In this document: in pieces, positions 55,234-58,512 of the stretch
Numbering within the stretch: the first letter of the stretch is position 1
Layout: every line of letters starts with the position of its first letter
IMG/VR virus record: IMGVR_UViG_3300037151_000031
Span: 1-58,512 of that record
DNA length: 58,512 nt
Source of the DNA: a virus
Reading direction: 5' to 3' (one strand)
Made by a program: the position numbers and the translations under genes
Notes under the pieces: generated by a model
Told to the model about the DNA's origin: nothing
Database searches by the model: none
The model's input: only the letters and a program-made list of their open reading frames with translations

Positions 55234-56747
55234 TGGCGAGCTATGGCGTGACTCCCGCGGGCTTCGTTGTTCCGCCGCTCTCTTCCATCCTTGCTGGGAT
55301 GCAGGCGCAGGTGCTCGCGACGGTCGACCCGCAATACGACCTCTCCCCCAACACGCCCGACGGCCAGATCCTCGGCATCGTCGCGAATCAATACGCGTCT
55401 CTCTGGGAACTCGCGCAGGTTTGCTGGAACTCCTACAACCGCGAGGACGTGGAGGGCGCGGGCCTCGACAATCTCGGCGACATCACGGGCACGCCGAGGG
55501 AGGGGCCGAGCTTCACGCAGGTCGTCGCGCAACTCCTCATCGCAACCGGGACGTACGCCGCAAGCACGTGGGATCCGACGACGAGTGCGTTGACGAGTTC
55601 TACTCTCGTCGCGAACGTAGCGGGCGCCCAGACGTTCACGTTCGCGAACGCGGAGACGTTCACGGTCGCTGCGTACTCGGGGACGGTCGATGTCACCTCC
55701 GGTTCGCCGGCCATCACGTTCTCGGTACCGCAGACGATCCCTGTGGGTACGGTGCTGTGGTTCGAGAGCCAGCCGGGCGTCCCATACACAACGCTGGCGG
55801 CCATCACCGCGAGCACGACGTGCACGCTGACTACGCAGTACACGGGCGGCTCGGCCCCGACGACGACGGCCATTCCAGCGACGTATACGCTCTTTCAGTC
55901 GACGGTCATCTCGACGACGCCGAGCGTGAACGCGGGGACGCTGACCGACATCACGACTCCGGTCACTGGTTGGTACACGGTCAACAACGTGCTCGCGCAG
56001 TCGCAGCTTGGCACCGACGGCGAGCTCGACGCTGCCTACGCGCTTCGCCAAGCGCAGGACGTTGCCGCGGAAGGCTCGTGCACCTCGGCAGCCACGGCGG
56101 CGGCTCTCAACGAACTCGGCGCGGCGCAGACTCCTCCCGTCAGCCTCACCGTGACGGTGCTCGAGAACACGGAGAACTTCGCGCAACTGATCACGGGCGT
56201 GCTCATGCCCCCGCACACGTACCTCGCGTCCGTGTACGACGGCGGCACGGGATGGGCGACGTCCACGGCCGGGCAAGCGGCAATCGGCGCGGTCATCTAC
56301 GCGAACAAGCCGGCGGGCATCTCGAGCGCTGGAGTCGTGGGCGCGGTCCAAGTCCCGATTCAGGACCCGTACTTGGGCGCCATTTTTGTCTACTACTTTT
56401 CGCCCGTGCAGCTTCCGCTGTACATCTCATCGACCATCGCGATTCGATCTGGGTACGTTTGGTCGCAGGTCGAAGCGGCCATCCAGCAAGCGCTCGTATC
56501 GGCGGCGGTCGCGCCAGATCTCTCGACGGGACAGGCCCCGGTCGGGCAGCTCGCGCCGGGCGCGGACGTCATCGGCTCGCAACTCTCCGCGGTCATCGCC
56601 GGCGTCCCTGGCGTGTACGACATCCAGAGTCTGACCTTCGGCTTCAGCGTCGCTCCAGTGAACACGAGCCCGCTGCTCGTCTCGGGTACGCAGGTCGCTA
56701 CCGTGCTTCCGGCGAACATCGCGCTCGTGCAGGGAAGACTGCCCTGA
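55233..56747 (+). CDS. Baseplate J-like protein with inserted beta module
   Basis: A 504-residue protein. N-terminal VPPLSSILAGMQAQVLATV, DLSPNTPDGQILGIVANQY and NYNREDVEGAGLDNLGDITG, then HYGxDGELDAAYALRQ-type region and IPGVYDIQSL-type end, are typical of the gpJ/Mu gp47 family. Between about residues 148 and 216 (55675-55880) it carries the same beta module seen in the sheath (VDVTSGSPAITFSVPQT, FESQPGVPYTTLAA). Confidence 0.82.
   Translation: MASYGVTPAGFVVPPLSSILAGMQAQVLATVDPQYDLSPNTPDGQILGIVANQYASLWELAQVCWNSYNREDVEGAGLDNLGDITGTPREGPSFTQVVAQLLIATGTYAASTWDPTTSALTSSTLVANVAGAQTFTFANAETFTVAAYSGTVDVTSGSPAITFSVPQTIPVGTVLWFESQPGVPYTTLAAITASTTCTLTTQYTGGSAPTTTAIPATYTLFQSTVISTTPSVNAGTLTDITTPVTGWYTVNNVLAQSQLGTDGELDAAYALRQAQDVAAEGSCTSAATAAALNELGAAQTPPVSLTVTVLENTENFAQLITGVLMPPHTYLASVYDGGTGWATSTAGQAAIGAVIYANKPAGISSAGVVGAVQVPIQDPYLGAIFVYYFSPVQLPLYISSTIAIRSGYVWSQVEAAIQQALVSAAVAPDLSTGQAPVGQLAPGADVIGSQLSAVIAGVPGVYDIQSLTFGFSVAPVNTSPLLVSGTQVATVLPANIALVQGRLP
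55675..55880 (+). repeat. Beta module copy in baseplate J
   Basis: About 68 residues matching the sheath modules in the pattern VTSGSPAITFSVPQTIPVG, FESQPG, then LTTQYTG. No corresponding insert is expected in J proteins of this length class. Confidence 0.7.
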
Positions 56748-56748
56748 G

Positions 56749-57414
56749 ATGTACCCCATCGAGAACGATTGGGTCGTGCCCCAGGGTCTTGCCAGGCTCA
56801 CCTCGAGTTTCATCACGCAGCCCAACATCCGCGCCATCCTTGCGGTCTACCTGCAGCCGGCCCAGACGCTCGAGTTGGTCTTCTGGGACATCATCAATGC
56901 CCGCGTGCTGTCGACGGCGATAGCCTACGACCCGAACGCGACGACGGGGCCGACGAGCAACGTCGTGTTCGACGACATCGGCGCGCTCGTCGGGCTCACG
57001 CGACAGGGTCTCGACGACACGGACTATCGCACGCTCATCTACCTGGAGATCGCGGTCAATCGGTCCTGCGGCCGGACGACGGACTTCAGCCGATTCGCGC
57101 AGCTGCTCGACCCGTACGCGGACCTCATCTATTACCTCGACGGTGACGCGGCCGTGTACTTCGGCTGCTGGAACTTCACGCTGAATCCGACCATCGTCGC
57201 GGCCCAGCTTACTCGCGCTCCGGCGAACGGCGTCGGCGGCGTGTTCGCGTACACCTTGTGGCCCGACGGCGCGGACTTCGAATGGTCCGATTGGTACGAC
57301 GGCTCGGACGGTCAGGGGGCCTCCGGCCAGTACCCGTGGGGAAGCGTGTACGATCCGGCGGAGGGCGGTCTGCTCGTCGCGGCGTTCGCGCTCGGAGGGA
57401 CTGAGTCGGCGTAG
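56749..57414 (+). CDS. Baseplate/tail protein I-like (DUF2612-like)
   Basis: A 221-residue protein after baseplate J, where gpI or DUF2612 proteins occur. It features GLARLTSSFITQPNIRAIL, IGALVGLTRQGLDDTDYRT and a C-terminal aromatic-rich segment (SDWYDGSDGQ). It likely links the baseplate to tail fibres. Confidence 0.68.
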   Translation: MYPIENDWVVPQGLARLTSSFITQPNIRAILAVYLQPAQTLELVFWDIINARVLSTAIAYDPNATTGPTSNVVFDDIGALVGLTRQGLDDTDYRTLIYLEIAVNRSCGRTTDFSRFAQLLDPYADLIYYLDGDAAVYFGCWNFTLNPTIVAAQLTRAPANGVGGVFAYTLWPDGADFEWSDWYDGSDGQGASGQYPWGSVYDPAEGGLLVAAFALGGTESA

Positions 57415-57425
57415 CGCCACGCGGC

Positions 57426-57431
57426 TACCTT
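57426..57431 (+). promoter_or_regulatory. TACCTT element of the tail-fibre gene
   Basis: GCTACCTTTGCTGC directly precedes ATG 57438, 6 nt after the core. Confidence 0.65.
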
Positions 57432-57437
57432 TGCTGC

Positions 57438-58512
57438 ATGATCACATTTATCTGGAGCGCCCCGAGCACACTCTATCCGGCTGGGTCGAATCCGTGGTCA
57501 GGGCAGCCGGTCGGGGTTTCACCGATCAATAGTTACTTCACGCCTGGCTTGAAGCCGGCCGCGGAAAACTTCAATTGGTCGTTCAGCCAGATCTCGGTCG
57601 ACCTCGCGACGCTCGCCGAGTTCGATAACACCGGCGGCAACGGCTACCCGAATACCAACACGTTCGGCGTGCGGGGCACGGGCAACGGCGGGACGCCCCA
57701 CGCTGACCCTGGTTTCACTGGCGTCATCGGCACTGGCGGGTCGGGGAACGACTTCGGCGTCGCTGGCTATGGCACTCGTACTGGCGCAGGGGTGTTCGGC
57801 ATCGGCGGCTCAAGTGGTGGCATCCTCGCCTCAGCAGGCGGCAACTTCCAAGGGGGCAGCGGCGGCGGCAATGGTGTGCAGGGAGAGGGCGGACCGTCCT
57901 CCTCGGGGGTGTTCGGGCTTGGTGGCACGAGTGGCGGCGCCGGTGTTGCTGGCGTCGGCGGGAGTAGTTCGGGCTCAGGCGTCACTGGCGTTGGTGGTAC
58001 GTCAGCCGGCATCGGCGGCAACTTCGCGGGGTATGGCGGCACGCTCGCCACCGGAGGCGGACCTGCAGGTACAGGCGTGGTCGGTACGGGTGGCGCGGGG
58101 AATAACAACGGCGGCCAGTTCTATGGCACTGGCTCGGGGCCCGGGGCCGTGGGCGAGGGCGGACCGGCGGCGTCCAGTGGGCTCCTGGGTCTTGCGGGCG
58201 GCGGTTCTGGTGGTGCTGGGGTCGCTGGCCAGGGCGATGGATCGGGTGCGGGCGGATCCTTCACGGGTGGCACGAGCGGGGCAGGCGTCAACGCGACAGG
58301 TGTCGGCACCGGCACTGGCGTGCATGGGTTCGGCGGTGCCACGGGTGGCACTGGTGTGCTGGGTGAGGGGGGCACCGACGCCAACGGTGTCTCGGGCATT
58401 GGCAACGGAACTGGGGCGGGGCTCGTTGGTCAGGGTGGCGCGACAGGCACTGGCGTTATCGGGGCCGGTGGCGCGAACGGGATCGGCGGCGTCTTCAATG
58501 GTGGGTCAAGCG
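57438..58512 (+). CDS. Gly-rich tail-fibre / adhesin protein (truncated by window end)
   Basis: At least 358 residues, open at the right edge. The first 65 residues (MITFIWSAPSTLYPAGSNP) are non-repetitive and probably attach to the baseplate. From about residue 70 on the sequence is a Gly-rich array with units like GVxGxGGxxxGxG (GVVGTGGAG, GVHGFGGATGG, GVLGEGG), resembling Gly-rich fibre shafts or polyglycine-II adhesin tips. It should determine host binding. The C-terminal receptor domain is not in the window. Confidence 0.75.
   Translation, partial: MITFIWSAPSTLYPAGSNPWSGQPVGVSPINSYFTPGLKPAAENFNWSFSQISVDLATLAEFDNTGGNGYPNTNTFGVRGTGNGGTPHADPGFTGVIGTGGSGNDFGVAGYGTRTGAGVFGIGGSSGGILASAGGNFQGGSGGGNGVQGEGGPSSSGVFGLGGTSGGAGVAGVGGSSSGSGVTGVGGTSAGIGGNFAGYGGTLATGGGPAGTGVVGTGGAGNNNGGQFYGTGSGPGAVGEGGPAASSGLLGLAGGGSGGAGVAGQGDGSGAGGSFTGGTSGAGVNATGVGTGTGVHGFGGATGGTGVLGEGGTDANGVSGIGNGTGAGLVGQGGATGTGVIGAGGANGIGGVFNGGSS

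Noticed and set aside
1-58512. Integrated prophage with host flanks
   Set aside because: No host-type genes, integrase or paired attachment sites are visible; both edges fall inside phage sequence.

Overview
This window is a large, internally continuous piece of a tailed-phage genome with a contractile tail (myovirus architecture). The evidence is a complete run of terminase, portal, capsid protease/scaffold, capsid, neck, tail sheath, tail tube, tail-assembly chaperone, tape measure, baseplate and tail-fibre genes. No ribosomal, metabolic or other host housekeeping genes are visible. Base composition is GC-rich throughout, so the host is a GC-rich bacterium that I cannot name. A lambda-like divergent control region is present, but there is no integrase in the window, so lifestyle is open. 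The right edge cuts a tail-fibre gene and the left edge cuts just before the start of a leftward gene.

Layout. 1-4.35 kb (leftward): recombination operon with an SSB-tailed protein, a Cas4/AddB-like exonuclease and a RecT-like annealase, behind hexanucleotide-repeat leaders. 4.35-4.45 kb: divergent promoters with two operators and an HTH regulator. 4.8-11.3 kb (rightward, one leftward lysozyme-like gene): DUF2303 protein, DnaA-like and Xre-like HTH proteins, replication initiator, DnaC-like loader, HNH and RusA-like nucleases. 11.3-20.5 kb: glycan cassette with GT-A transferases, two paralogous fucosyltransferase-like proteins, a SAM methyltransferase and GDP-mannose 4,6-dehydratase, interrupted by an IS200/IS605 element with tnpA and tnpB. 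20.5-24.8 kb: the most unusual part. Two non-coding arrays of a 38-bp unit (two conserved blocks alternating with two variable 8-nt spacers) frame a small gene and lead into a protein carrying the C-terminal IS110-type transposase domain without the DEDD domain, then a sigma-70-region-2-like protein. 24.8-29 kb: small regulators, a ParB-methyltransferase gene broken at an 11-G run, DUF488 and VRR-NUC-like genes. 29-58.5 kb: the virion operon, with a leftward portal/head-morphogenesis block, an Acb2-like anti-CBASS candidate, homing endonucleases and a leftward secreted-protein cassette.

How it works together. Early genes mostly use Shine-Dalgarno sites and ATGA-type overlaps. Many late genes instead carry a CTACCTT(T/C)G element whose TACCTT ends 6-8 nt before the start codon, with no ribosome-binding site between. 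This is the geometry of a -10 box driving leaderless mRNA, and it re-starts transcription after interruptions such as the homing endonuclease and the leftward cassette. The sigma-like protein is a candidate partner for this element. A roughly 60-residue Thr/Ser-rich beta module is shared by the sheath (three copies), a head-completion protein and baseplate J, and could be a surface decoration or a target of the encoded glycosyltransferases. All functional names come from motif recognition by eye; no database search was run.
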